From an uncultured Campylobacter sp. (GTDB lineage: Bacteria; Campylobacterota; Campylobacteria; Campylobacterales; Campylobacteraceae), in contig NZ_CAUQKJ010000002.1 in assembly GCF_963518785.1 (NCBI RefSeq), positions 1 through 64,000 of the forward strand: a stretch of 64,000 nucleotides of DNA, written 5' to 3'. Each line of letters starts with the position of its first letter. The stretch's first letter is position 1. Below, in pieces: positions 42,925 through 50,965 of the stretch. The translations under genes and the position numbers were made by a program. The notes under the pieces are model-generated. The model did no database searches and was not told the origin of the DNA. It saw only the letters and a list, made by a program, of their open reading frames with translations.

Positions 42925-43577
42925 TGAAAAAGAAAAGTTCATTAGATCAACTTGATCAATGGTTTGCCTCCAAGGGAAATAGTGCAAATAACTATTTTTA
43001 CATAGCTTTGTTGTTTGTAGGTTTGGTAGCTTACTTTATTTTGAGTAACTATGCGGATCCGTATTTAGAAGAGAGCGAAACAAATCTAAGTACTGCCACG
43101 ACTAAGCTTGAAGGCGCACAAAGAGAGTATAACGAGTTTTTTGGCGGTGATCCTAAAGCTTTCGTTGATAATAAGCGCAATATCCTCAATGCTGCTAAGA
43201 CCAACCTTAACAATATCATTGAAGAGCGTGGGTATCTAGACGACAAGCTAAATGAAATTTCAAAGCTTACCTATAATGAAAAGAACTGGGCTAAGTTTAT
43301 GGATAGCCTCTCAACGATCGCAGAGAATAACAATATTAAAATTTACGCTATTCACAGCGATAGAAGAGAGCCTAGCATCAAACAAATTTTTCAGCCTGAG
43401 GCTTTGCTGGATATAGATGTGAAATTTGAAGGAGCATTTTCGAATGTCCTTAGGTATATCAACCTAATCGAACAATCGGAGATGATCGTAGATGTAAATA
43501 AGATGGATATCAATGCCACTAAAAATGGCAAAATCGGTGGAAGCATCGGTATATCTATCTGGGGAGTAAATTACTAA
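42924..43577 (+). CDS. PilO-like inner-membrane alignment protein
   Basis: 217 residues: a short cytosolic start, one TM segment (FYIALLFVGLVAYFILSNYA), a long coiled coil (SETNLSTATTKLEGAQREYN) and a C-terminal periplasmic domain (about 120-217). This is the build of PilO/GspM. Joined to its neighbours by TAATG junctions on both sides. Confidence 0.75.
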   Translation: MKKKSSLDQLDQWFASKGNSANNYFYIALLFVGLVAYFILSNYADPYLEESETNLSTATTKLEGAQREYNEFFGGDPKAFVDNKRNILNAAKTNLNNIIEERGYLDDKLNEISKLTYNEKNWAKFMDSLSTIAENNNIKIYAIHSDRREPSIKQIFQPEALLDIDVKFEGAFSNVLRYINLIEQSEMIVDVNKMDINATKNGKIGGSIGISIWGVNY

Positions 43578-44005
43578 TGAAAAAGTTAATTTTATGCTCT
43601 TTGCTGCTTTCTACTGCTCTGTTTGCCGTAGATAATAATCAGACGGTAGCGCCTAGCAATGGTGCCTATAAGGCTAGATACGATGCTATATTTGATAATC
43701 TTAGCAAACCTAGAGTGGGTCTTAGCGATGAGCAGATAGCTTCTTTGCAAGATCCGTTTTATCCTAAAGAAGCTAATGCACCTAGAGAAGCTAATCAGCA
43801 GGTGGATCTAGGTTATCAGCTAGTAGGTATTATGGGCGATAAGGTTAAGCTAAACGATAAGTGGTATGGTTTGGGCGAGTATATAGGCTCATATAAGATC
43901 GTGCAAATAACGGGCAATAGCGTTATTATTACCAACGACGATGAAAATAAAGTCGAACTAACACTAAAACAAGGAAGTCAAAATGTCATTATTACATATA
44001 AGTAA
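43577..44005 (+). CDS. PilP/GspC-like periplasmic protein (CtsR-like)
   Basis: 142 residues with a signal peptide (MKKLILCSLLLSTALFA). After a linker, DPFYPKEANA and a small beta domain (YQLVGIMGDKVKLNDKWYGL, then GEYIGSYKIVQITGNSVII) match the HR domain of PilP/GspC, which links the inner-membrane complex to the secretin. It overlaps the secretin gene by 23 nt. In C. jejuni the gene before the secretin is ctsR; equivalence is probable by position. Confidence 0.75.
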   Translation: MKKLILCSLLLSTALFAVDNNQTVAPSNGAYKARYDAIFDNLSKPRVGLSDEQIASLQDPFYPKEANAPREANQQVDLGYQLVGIMGDKVKLNDKWYGLGEYIGSYKIVQITGNSVIITNDDENKVELTLKQGSQNVIITYK

Positions 44006-45491
44006 AAAGCTTAGCATAGCCGCTATGCTTGCTTTGTCTGTTACGGCTACTAGTCTATATGCTGCTCCCGCAACTGCAGGTAACTGCGATAGGAAGGCGC
44101 TAAATATTAAGATTAACGATACCGTTACGCTAAATGAGATGCTAGCTCAGCTATCCGATATGTGCCGCTTTTCGGTGGTAGCAAAAGACGCTATCGCTCA
44201 AGAGGAGATGAGTAAGCCACTGCAAGGCGTAAGCATCAAAGACCTTTCTTTACGCGAAGTTTTAGATCTACTCATAAAAGAGAATAATCTAAGCTATGAG
44301 TATTCTCATGGTATATTAAAAATTTCGGCGCTAGAGACTAGGACTTTTAAGGTGGATTACATCACTTCTATTAGAGAAGGTACTGCTGTTACTAAATCTT
44401 CTGTCGATTCCGCACCTACGAAAGTGGATGATAGCGACGATAAAGAAAATAAAGAAGATAATAAGATCACTACCAAAGAGAAATTTGATTTTTGGGAGAA
44501 GATTAGCGAGGAAATCACCTCTGTTTTAAATAACGGTACCGAAAAATACGTCGCAGTCGCTCCTATTATAAATCAAAATGCCGGTTTAGTAACCGTTACT
44601 GCTATGAAGTCTCAGATAGCTCGCGTCGATAGATATCTAAGCGGTATGCAAAAACGCCTTAGTCGCCAAGTCTTGCTAGATGTAAATATCATATCTGTCG
44701 AGCTAAATAACGAATACACCACCGGTATAGATTGGAGTAAATTTCAACTAGGATTTAATACCTATGTAGGCGGAGATCCGACTAAGCTTTCAGGCTATCA
44801 CATAGATAACGGCAATAGAGGAAAGGCTAGCGATACTCACGGAACTTGGACGATAGGGGCTAATCTAAATTTTAATATCGACGGTTTGATTAACTTCCTA
44901 GAGACTAAAGGTAAAACCAAGATTATTTCAAGCCCTAAGGTAACTACGATGAATAATCAGCCTGCTATTATCTCTGTAGGTGATACCATTAACTACGTAT
45001 TAAAATCTACTACTACAGGTGATTATCAAGGCGGAGATACTCAGTCGGATGATCAGTATTCGATCTTTGTAGGTATTCTTTTGAATATCTTGCCTGAAAT
45101 TTCAGATGATAATAGGATTATGCTACGAATCAATCCATCTTTAAGTTCTCTTAAATATGCGGAAGATAATGTAAGAAAAGAAAACGGCAGAAGAGATATC
45201 GCACCTGATACTTTGCAAAAGAAACTCTCTAGTGTAGTTTGGGTAGATGATGGCGATACTGTAATTTTAGGCGGCTTGATTGGTGCAACTAAGTCCAAGA
45301 ATAACACTAGGGTGCCTGTACTAGCAGAAATTCCATTAATCGGAAATCTTTTCAAAAGTACTGCCGATATTTTGAGCACATCAGAGCTAATCTTCGTAGT
45401 AACTCCACATATCATCGACAATACCGGCGCGCCGCTTGCTACCTCTCTTAAAGAGCTAGGTTACTCAAAATCCATCTACGAAAATGAGTAA
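43983..45491 (+). CDS. ctsD: Outer-membrane secretin (PilQ/MshL/GspD-like)
   Basis: 502 residues. RBS AAGGAAG before ATG; signal peptide ends near SLYA. An STN/N0 domain (about 45-120: MLAQLSDMCRFSVVAKD), an acidic linker (DDSDDKENKEDNK), an N1-like domain, then the secretin domain (about 220-490) with VWVDDGDTVILGGLIG and VPVLAEIPLIGNLFK, the family signature. It forms the outer-membrane channel through which a pilus or DNA passes. Codon use is more A/T-rich than the flanking housekeeping genes. Cts-type naming follows C. jejuni transformation genes. Confidence 0.9.
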   Translation: MSLLHISKKLSIAAMLALSVTATSLYAAPATAGNCDRKALNIKINDTVTLNEMLAQLSDMCRFSVVAKDAIAQEEMSKPLQGVSIKDLSLREVLDLLIKENNLSYEYSHGILKISALETRTFKVDYITSIREGTAVTKSSVDSAPTKVDDSDDKENKEDNKITTKEKFDFWEKISEEITSVLNNGTEKYVAVAPIINQNAGLVTVTAMKSQIARVDRYLSGMQKRLSRQVLLDVNIISVELNNEYTTGIDWSKFQLGFNTYVGGDPTKLSGYHIDNGNRGKASDTHGTWTIGANLNFNIDGLINFLETKGKTKIISSPKVTTMNNQPAIISVGDTINYVLKSTTTGDYQGGDTQSDDQYSIFVGILLNILPEISDDNRIMLRINPSLSSLKYAEDNVRKENGRRDIAPDTLQKKLSSVVWVDDGDTVILGGLIGATKSKNNTRVPVLAEIPLIGNLFKSTADILSTSELIFVVTPHIIDNTGAPLATSLKELGYSKSIYENE

Positions 45492-46314
45492 TAACTATAC
45501 GGCGATCAAGGAAATTTTTATCGAGGATAACGAAGTCTCAGACTTCGTTAATCTCGATAAATCTACCCTTGCTTATCATAAAATTTTAAATGCTTTGCAA
45601 AAGCCGTTAAAACTTATACTTTTTTACGGCAAACCGGGCTGTGGCAAGACATTTTTGCTTAATAAAATCAAGGTCGATCTTGAAAAAAAGGTAAGAGTTG
45701 TATTTGTGCCGCAGCCGTTTTTTGATGAGAAAGAATTTTTCTTGGAGCTTTATTCGCAGATTTTTCATTCTACTCCTAGCGAGCCGATTGATAATTATGA
45801 AAATTTTATGCGGGTTTACAGAGAGAGATTTGGAATTTCTACGAATGTGGGAGCGGTAGAGCAGGTCGTTATTTTGCTTGATGAGGCTCAGCTGTATCCT
45901 GGGAATTTGATAGAAAAAATTCGTCTTATGGCAGATACTAGACTATTTAAATTTTTATTTACGGTTCATAAGACTGACGAGGAAGATCGCCTCGCAAAGG
46001 ATTATTTTAAAACTAGAATTTGGGAGAGCATCGAGCTTCCTAATTCAAATTTAGGCGAAGTCAAGCTGTATATTGAAAAAAAGCTTGTGCTTCATGGCTT
46101 TCAACAATACTATTTTATGTTTAGCGACGATAATTTCGATTTGATTTTAAATTTAACGGACGGTAATATGAGGAATATCAACAAGCTTATGTATAAGATG
46201 TATGAGCTTTTTGAGTATTACGAGGTAAATAAACCTACGGAAATTAGTTTTTCGCAGATTAATAATAAAATTATAGAAATGGCAGCGATAGGCTCGGGGA
46301 TAATAAATGCTTGA
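45484..46314 (+). CDS. ctsP: ExeA/GspA-like AAA ATPase (CtsP-like)
   Basis: 276 residues. Walker A GKPGCGKT (49-56), Walker B VVILLDEAQLYP, sensor region FLFTVHKTDEED. Family members (ExeA, MshM) help place or assemble secretins; in C. jejuni CtsP is a nucleotide-binding protein needed for DNA uptake. No TM or peptidoglycan domain is fused here; the next gene supplies a TM protein. Overlaps both neighbours by 8 nt. Confidence 0.85.
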   Translation: MSNNYTAIKEIFIEDNEVSDFVNLDKSTLAYHKILNALQKPLKLILFYGKPGCGKTFLLNKIKVDLEKKVRVVFVPQPFFDEKEFFLELYSQIFHSTPSEPIDNYENFMRVYRERFGISTNVGAVEQVVILLDEAQLYPGNLIEKIRLMADTRLFKFLFTVHKTDEEDRLAKDYFKTRIWESIELPNSNLGEVKLYIEKKLVLHGFQQYYFMFSDDNFDLILNLTDGNMRNINKLMYKMYELFEYYEVNKPTEISFSQINNKIIEMAAIGSGIINA

Positions 46315-47314
46315 ATTTTACGAAGTAAATGAACTTGAAAAAAAATGGGAAGAGTATAACAAAAACAGAAAGCAGTTTTCTTTCCTGAAATCTAAGCCGA
46401 ATTTCGTATTGAGATTCGACAAGACGATTTTGGGGCTTTTGATATTGATCTCGGTTGCGATCGGAGCGATATTTTGGCTGCTTAAAGATAGCGATAGCGT
46501 TAGCATGGCAAGCATCAATCAAAATATTGAAGACAAGGGCGGAGCTACAAATTCTGCTAGTGATGCCGAGCAGCAGGCGGCAGATCTTGCAGTGCAAAAT
46601 AATATCTCCAAAGAAGATTATAATATCAGCGCGCCGAAAGTTGCCCGCGCCTCTAAGCACGAAAAGGAACGTCCAAGCTTAAATTTAAACGACGTGGGTG
46701 TACTATCCAGCGAGGATTCCGGTGGGTTTAAGATAACTAATAATTACGAAAATGGCGGAAACTATGGCGGGCAGGCTCAGGCTCAGAATTTCGGCGGTCA
46801 AAATTTTGGCGGACAGAATTTTGGCAATCAAAATGCTCCTACATTTAATGTGCCTAATACCAATAACGCAGCTTTTGCAAATCAGCCGCCTAAAAACGAG
46901 GTTATAGATTTTGGACGCGCTCCATTGCCACCTAAATCAAATTTCTCTGGAGGTTCTACAAATACCGTAAGTAGCGCTCCGCTAAGTTCTAGGATCGAGA
47001 TAAAAACTTCAAATTTAAGCGAAGATAAGCAGAGCTTGGAGAGCAAATTTTACGCGACGAATAAGATCGAGTATTCGCTATCGCTAGCCGAAGAAGCGTA
47101 TAATAAGAAAGACTACGACAATGCAATCAAATGGGCTCTTACGTCAAATGAGCTTGATAAGGACAACGTCGCCAGCTGGATAATTTTTGCTAAAGCCAAT
47201 TATAAAAAGGGTCGTAAAGAAGACGCGCTTTATGCTCTTGAGACCTTTAACGCAAAGGCGAAAAATAGCGAAATTTCTAACCTCATTTCAAAGATAAGAA
47301 GCGATAAACTATGA
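46307..47314 (+). CDS. Bitopic membrane protein with Asn/Gln/Gly linker and C-terminal TPR
   Basis: 335 residues. A charged cytosolic start (about 40), one TM segment (ILGLLILISVAIGAIFWLL), a long flexible linker with GGQNFGGQNFGNQN repeats, and C-terminal TPR helices (SLAEEAYNKKDYDNAIKWAL, VASWIIFAKANYKKGRKEDA). Likely bridges the ATPase or platform to periplasmic parts. Comparable genes in related genomes are sometimes annotated as CDC27-like or ctsX; the symbol is left open. Overlaps the next gene by 4 nt. Confidence 0.75.
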   Translation: MLEFYEVNELEKKWEEYNKNRKQFSFLKSKPNFVLRFDKTILGLLILISVAIGAIFWLLKDSDSVSMASINQNIEDKGGATNSASDAEQQAADLAVQNNISKEDYNISAPKVARASKHEKERPSLNLNDVGVLSSEDSGGFKITNNYENGGNYGGQAQAQNFGGQNFGGQNFGNQNAPTFNVPNTNNAAFANQPPKNEVIDFGRAPLPPKSNFSGGSTNTVSSAPLSSRIEIKTSNLSEDKQSLESKFYATNKIEYSLSLAEEAYNKKDYDNAIKWALTSNELDKDNVASWIIFAKANYKKGRKEDALYALETFNAKAKNSEISNLISKIRSDKL

Positions 47315-47850
47315 AAATTTTATATATTTTAGCTTTTGTGATCGCGTCGTTATTTGCAGTTAGTGCCGATGACGTGCGCAACTGGGATCAGATCGGTCAG
47401 TATAACCGTATCTGCCAAGAAAGCGTGCGAAATTTATTTATCGAGGAGCAGAGCGAGGCACTTGCAAATATGTATGCTAAAGCGTGCCTCAAGATGGATA
47501 AAGTAAATGAGCTCGTCGTGCCTACGGTGATGCTTTATAAGACGAAAGAGGCTCGCGAGAATGCTTCTCTTTATTCGACCATAATTTTTCAAAAAAAGAT
47601 GCTTTATTTGGCGCTTTGCGACGGCGTAGACATAAGCTATATAAGAACGCCTAAAATTAATTATATTTTGTCTGAAATTTTTGATAAATTTACGGAGAGA
47701 GCATACGTAAAAAAGAGTGATACGTATGTCTTTACCCTAGAAAACGGCGAGCGTGCCGAGCTTTTTATCAAAGAAGAGGAAGAGGTAAAAAAGATGGTAA
47801 TTGCAATTTATGCTGGCGATAAGCTTAGCTCGATTAAAATTTATTGGTGA
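47311..47850 (+). CDS. Small exported protein of the DNA-uptake operon
   Basis: 179 residues with a signal peptide (MKILYILAFVIASLFAVSAD) and a soluble domain (WDQIGQYNRICQESVRNLFI; C-terminal beta strands around TYVFTLENGERAEL). No family recognised. Always read with the operon here (ATGA overlap upstream; stop just before the ATPase start), so a role in the same machine is likely. Confidence 0.75.
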   Translation: MKILYILAFVIASLFAVSADDVRNWDQIGQYNRICQESVRNLFIEEQSEALANMYAKACLKMDKVNELVVPTVMLYKTKEARENASLYSTIIFQKKMLYLALCDGVDISYIRTPKINYILSEIFDKFTERAYVKKSDTYVFTLENGERAELFIKEEEEVKKMVIAIYAGDKLSSIKIYW

Positions 47851-47855
47851 TTGCG

Positions 47856-49604
47856 ATGACGAAGATTGAAGAACAGATCGTTGCGATTTTAATACGAAAC
47901 AATATCCTTACTAGCACCGTTGTTCCGGAAATCAAGGACAAGATGGATATTGGCTTGACGCTAGGCGAGGTTTTAGTCGGAGATAACTATCTAAGCCAGG
48001 ATGATTTTTGCTCGATTTTAGTTGAGCTATACAAGCGCCGTCAGATAGAATTTGACGATATAAGCGAAAAATTTTCGATGGATCCGAAGGAATTTTTGCA
48101 AATTCTAGCTAAAAAAATGAACCTGTCGTATATGAACTTAGACGATATCGACATAGACTTCAGACTATCGGAACGCACTCCTACAGCACAGCTTAAAAGA
48201 TACGGCGTGATACCGGTTAAAGCGGATGATCTGAATATTTACGTTGCTTTTTCTGATCCGTTTAATCTTGAGTCGCAAGATAAAGCGCAGGCTATGTTTA
48301 GCAAACAGCTGCTTAAAATCGTAGTAGCCGATCCAAATCAGGTAAATAAATATCTATCTAAGCTTGAGCTTTCAGAGAGCATTAAAGGGCTCGTAGCGGA
48401 GATCCGCAAAGAGCTTGCTAACACCGGCGGTAGCGGAAGCAGCGATGATACCTCGGCGATTTTAAAGCTCATTGAGATGATAATTAGTCAGTCTATTAAG
48501 ATGCGCGGTAGCGATATTCACATCGAGCCTACCGAGAATAACTGCGTCGTGCGTACCAGAATCGACGGAATGCTCGCTGAAATTTTTATCTTTGATAAGG
48601 ATATCTATCCGCCGCTAGTAAGCCGATTGAAGCTACTTTCGAATATGGATATCGCCGAGCGTCGCAAGCCGCAAGACGGCAGGTTTAGTATGAAAATTTC
48701 AGGTCGCGAGTACGACTTTCGTATCTCGACGCTGCCTATTATCAACGGCGAATCTACCGTTATGCGTATCCTCGATAAATCCAAGGTTATCATCAGCCTA
48801 GAAAAGCTTGGCATGCACCCTGATAGCTTTAAGAAATTTAATAACGCTATGAAGGCTCCATATGGTATTATCTTGGTTACCGGACCTACAGGAAGCGGTA
48901 AATCTACGACACTATATGCAGCGCTAAATGATATTAAAAATATCGATACTAAGGTTATTACCGTAGAAGATCCAGTCGAGTATCAAGTAAATTTAATCCA
49001 ACAAGTCCAAGTTAACGAAAAAGCAGGTCTTACCTTTGCTTCAGCATTGCGCTCGATCTTAAGACAAGACCCCGACATCATAATGATCGGTGAGATCCGT
49101 GATCAAGAGACCCTTAGGATCGCGATCCAGGCTGCTCTTACGGGACACTTGGTTTTCTCGACCCTACACACCAACGACGCCGTTAGTGCGATCCCGCGAA
49201 TAGTGGATATGGGTATCGAAGCCTATCTAATAAGTGGTGCGCTCATTGCAGTAGAGGCGCAACGTCTCGTGCGAAAGCTTTGCCCGCACTGCAAGCAGCC
49301 TACGAATCTGCCTAAATCGATGCTTGATCAGCTGAAGGAATTCTTACCTGAAAAATACACGTTTTTTAAGGCTGTGGGTTGTGATCAATGCGGTCAAACG
49401 GGCTACATGGGGCGTGAGATGATTAGTGAAATTTTACCTATTACCGATAAAATGCAGAGTTTGATCGCTAATGGCGGCTCAAAGGACGATATGAGAGCCT
49501 TAGCGAAGGAGGAGGGATTTATAGATATGTTTGAAGACGGTGTTATACGTGCTGCGCGCGGAGTAACTAGTATAGAAGAAATTTATAGGGTGGCTAAACA
49601 ATGA
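47856..49604 (+). CDS. ctsE: Assembly ATPase GspE/PilB-like
   Basis: 582 residues from ATG 47856; a TTG start at 47844 overlaps the previous stop and is less likely. An N-terminal MshEN-like region, then the ATPase: Walker A GPTGSGKSTT, Asp and His boxes, Walker B IIMIGEIRDQET, and a zinc tetracysteine CPHCK...CDQCG. It powers pilus or pseudopilus assembly from the cytosol. In C. jejuni CtsE is essential for natural transformation. Confidence 0.93.
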   Translation: MTKIEEQIVAILIRNNILTSTVVPEIKDKMDIGLTLGEVLVGDNYLSQDDFCSILVELYKRRQIEFDDISEKFSMDPKEFLQILAKKMNLSYMNLDDIDIDFRLSERTPTAQLKRYGVIPVKADDLNIYVAFSDPFNLESQDKAQAMFSKQLLKIVVADPNQVNKYLSKLELSESIKGLVAEIRKELANTGGSGSSDDTSAILKLIEMIISQSIKMRGSDIHIEPTENNCVVRTRIDGMLAEIFIFDKDIYPPLVSRLKLLSNMDIAERRKPQDGRFSMKISGREYDFRISTLPIINGESTVMRILDKSKVIISLEKLGMHPDSFKKFNNAMKAPYGIILVTGPTGSGKSTTLYAALNDIKNIDTKVITVEDPVEYQVNLIQQVQVNEKAGLTFASALRSILRQDPDIIMIGEIRDQETLRIAIQAALTGHLVFSTLHTNDAVSAIPRIVDMGIEAYLISGALIAVEAQRLVRKLCPHCKQPTNLPKSMLDQLKEFLPEKYTFFKAVGCDQCGQTGYMGREMISEILPITDKMQSLIANGGSKDDMRALAKEEGFIDMFEDGVIRAARGVTSIEEIYRVAKQ

Positions 49605-50845
49605 AAAAGCAATTAGAAGTTGAATACAACGCCAAGGGCGCAAGAAGAAAGATGTTTTTGCAAGCCAGCGATAAAGTGCAAGCAAACAACCTCATGAAGC
49701 AGCGCGTAGGCGGGACGATCGTAAAAAGAGGTGAAACCCAGGTCGTAGCCAATACGGGCGGCGATTTTAAGGCGCAGGTTTCGCGCATGCTAGGTGGAAG
49801 CGGAAGAGTTAGAACGCTGCCGTTAGTAGCGTCGATCCGTCAGCTTTCAGTTATGACGAATGCCGGAATTTCAATCCACGACTCGATCAAAGAGGTTGCA
49901 AGAGCGGCAGAGGATAAGACGCTAAAAGAAATTTTTAGCGCGATGAACGATGATCTTAACGCAGGTCTTAGCTTGACAGAGTCTACGGAGAAATTTAGAG
50001 GTCAGCTCGGTGATGTCGTCGTTGCGATGGTAAGTCTGGGCGAAGCAACCGGTAATATGGCAGAATCTCTAGCCAAGCTTGCCGCTATGCTTCAAGAGCT
50101 TTGGGAAAACCAGCGTAAATTTAAAAAGGCGATGCGCTATCCGATGATCCTTATGATCGTTATGGCGATTGCGTTTTCGGTTTTGATGATGTATGTTGTG
50201 CCGAAATTCCGTGAGATTTTTGAGGATTTGGGCGCGGATTTGCCGCTACCTACTAGAATTCTACTTGGTATCGAAAGCACGCTTAATAATTATGGAATTT
50301 TTGTTTTAGTGGGCATTATAGGCACTATCATAGCTCTTAGATGGGCATATCGTAATAATCCCGAGTTTAAAAAGGGCTTTGACAAGACGATTTTAAAGGT
50401 CTATCTATTCGGCAAGATCATATTTTTCTCGACTATGTCGCGATTTATGCTTATTTTTACAGAGCTCGTGCGAGCGGGTATTCCTATCGCTGATGCACTA
50501 GATACATCTGTTTTAATGGTGGATAATCATACTTTAAAAGAAAAGCTCTCTACCGTTAAAATCGCCGTGCAGCAAGGCGTGAGCCTAACCGAGGCGTTTA
50601 ACAATACAGGGCTTTATGAGAGTATGCTTATTCAGATGATCAGCGCGGGCGAGCAGGCCGGTAACCTCGATAAGATGCTCGGCAATGTCACGGATTATTA
50701 TAAAGAGAAATTTGATGATATCATCGATAATATCTCAAGCTACGTAGAGCCGATCATGCTATTTTTTATGGCAGGCATGGTTCTTCTTTTGGCTCTGGGT
50801 ATCTTCATGCCTATGTGGGATCTGGGCAAAGCCGTCAAAAACTAA
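49601..50845 (+). CDS. ctsF: Inner-membrane platform protein GspF/PilC-like
   Basis: 414 residues with two GspF domains, each about 120 residues, and three TM segments (MILMIVMAIAFSVLMMYVVP; NYGIFVLVGIIGTIIALRWA; MLFFMAGMVLLLALGIFMPM). LPLVASIRQLSVMTNAGISI and the second-domain FMLIFTELVRAGIPIADALD are family hallmarks. ATGA overlap with the ATPase. Last gene of the operon; a terminator follows. No pilin or prepilin peptidase gene is in this window. Confidence 0.93.
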   Translation: MKKQLEVEYNAKGARRKMFLQASDKVQANNLMKQRVGGTIVKRGETQVVANTGGDFKAQVSRMLGGSGRVRTLPLVASIRQLSVMTNAGISIHDSIKEVARAAEDKTLKEIFSAMNDDLNAGLSLTESTEKFRGQLGDVVVAMVSLGEATGNMAESLAKLAAMLQELWENQRKFKKAMRYPMILMIVMAIAFSVLMMYVVPKFREIFEDLGADLPLPTRILLGIESTLNNYGIFVLVGIIGTIIALRWAYRNNPEFKKGFDKTILKVYLFGKIIFFSTMSRFMLIFTELVRAGIPIADALDTSVLMVDNHTLKEKLSTVKIAVQQGVSLTEAFNNTGLYESMLIQMISAGEQAGNLDKMLGNVTDYYKEKFDDIIDNISSYVEPIMLFFMAGMVLLLALGIFMPMWDLGKAVKN

Positions 50846-50852
50846 CTCCTTT

Positions 50853-50884
50853 AATTCTGCGCCTTCAAGGGCGCGGAATTTTAC
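50853..50884 (+). terminator. Terminator of the DNA-uptake operon
   Basis: AATTCTGCGCC (50853-50863) pairs with GGCGCGGAATT (50870-50880) with one wobble pair, 6-nt loop, and the T-run TTTT continues from the stem. It starts 8 nt after the ctsF stop. Confidence 0.7.
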
Positions 50885-50965
50885 CAAAGCATTAAAATTT
50901 CATCCTTCAAATAAAATTTTAACCTTCGTTTGGCTAAAATATCGCTTTAAATTTAAGGATCAATC

